Origin: Casuarius casuarius | Taxonomy: Eukaryota > Chordata > Aves > Casuariiformes > Casuariidae | Assembly: GCA_003342895.1 (NCBI GenBank) | Contig: PTFA01000056.1 | Location: 186,001-250,000, forward strand | Reading direction: 5' to 3' | DNA: 64,000 bases | Part shown: positions 63,987 to 64,000 of the stretch, one piece after another | How positions within the stretch are numbered: position 1 is the first letter of the stretch | How the letters are laid out: every line of letters begins with the position of its first letter | Program-made: the position numbers and the translations under genes | Notes under the pieces: generated by a model | The model's input: the letters and a program-made list of their open reading frames with translations, nothing else | Databases searched by the model: none | What the model was told of the DNA's origin: nothing

Positions 63987-64000
63987 GTGCTGTCTCTTAG
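63880..64000. promoter_or_regulatory. CpG-rich right edge, possible start of a CpG island
   Basis: CpG dinucleotides recur every 10-20 bases here (in CATCGGAGCCGAAG, CCCGCAG, CCGCGG, TTTCGCC, TTTCGTTC and AAGCGG), while most of the preceding kilobases are CpG-poor. In vertebrates such a step often marks a promoter or first exon. The island, if real, lies mainly beyond the window. Confidence 0.35.
63929..63944 (+). other. Acceptor-like splice site on the plus strand
   Basis: CCTTTCTCTCCCGCAG is a near-ideal 3' splice acceptor: an almost uninterrupted pyrimidine tract followed by CAG. An exon would start at 63945 in GC-rich sequence and reach the window edge. The frames are open for most or all of the remaining 56 bases, too short to identify anything. 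It competes with the minus-strand exon reading of the same region; both cannot easily be right. Confidence 0.25.

Overview
This window looks like non-coding vertebrate nuclear DNA, most likely from a bird; a crocodilian or turtle is not excluded. The evidence is two 5'-truncated CR1 LINE tails (+ strand about 29912-30130, - strand 59001-59315). There are also several decayed MIR/CORE-type SINE fragments, and a set of old palindromic elements with GATCCTGC-type ends and a core close to 'TTGACTTCAATGG'. That mixture is typical of slowly evolving sauropsid genomes. Base composition is AT-rich throughout, with poly-A/poly-T tracts and AT microsatellites. There are no operons, ribosome binding sites or long open frames, so a prokaryotic or viral origin is ruled out.

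No complete protein-coding gene can be supported. The longest ATG-started frames (165, 159, 146, 140, 138 codons) show no recognisable domain and no paired splice sites. Several are explained by CR1 sequence, by poly-T tracts or by local GC-richness. The window is therefore best read as a large intron or an intergenic stretch.

Layout. 1-12 kb: unique AT-rich sequence with two antisense MIR-like fragments, a perfect 13-bp hairpin (7785-7814), a 24-A run and a long ATATT-type microsatellite. 12-13.4 kb: an AT-rich patch, a perfect 49-bp tandem duplication (12383-12480) and a GC-rich patch. 13.4-23 kb: unique sequence with two palindromic fossils. 23-26 kb: sequence whose texture suggests conserved non-coding elements, plus a 14-bp-stem hairpin (25893-25936). 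26-34 kb: unique DNA, a GC-rich patch (28.5-28.8 kb), a CR1 tail, a 26-T run and a G-quadruplex motif. 34-47.5 kb: very AT-rich, feature-poor DNA with an 11-bp hairpin at 44.3 kb. 47.5-47.8 kb: an isolated CpG-containing GC-rich island. 48-56 kb: unique DNA. 56-57 kb: the largest GC-rich block. 57-60 kb: a TAAT-rich cluster, a second CR1 tail and a MIR-like SINE. 60-63.7 kb: unique DNA.

The last about 230 bases (63780-64000) become CpG-rich. On the minus strand they hold a 51-codon open frame with a hydrophobic C-terminal segment that runs directly into a consensus-like splice donor. This is the best candidate for a real exon in the window, but I do not recognise the product. I found no convincing sign of a novel biological system. 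The rest of the interest lies in structural repeats, hairpins and possible regulatory elements.
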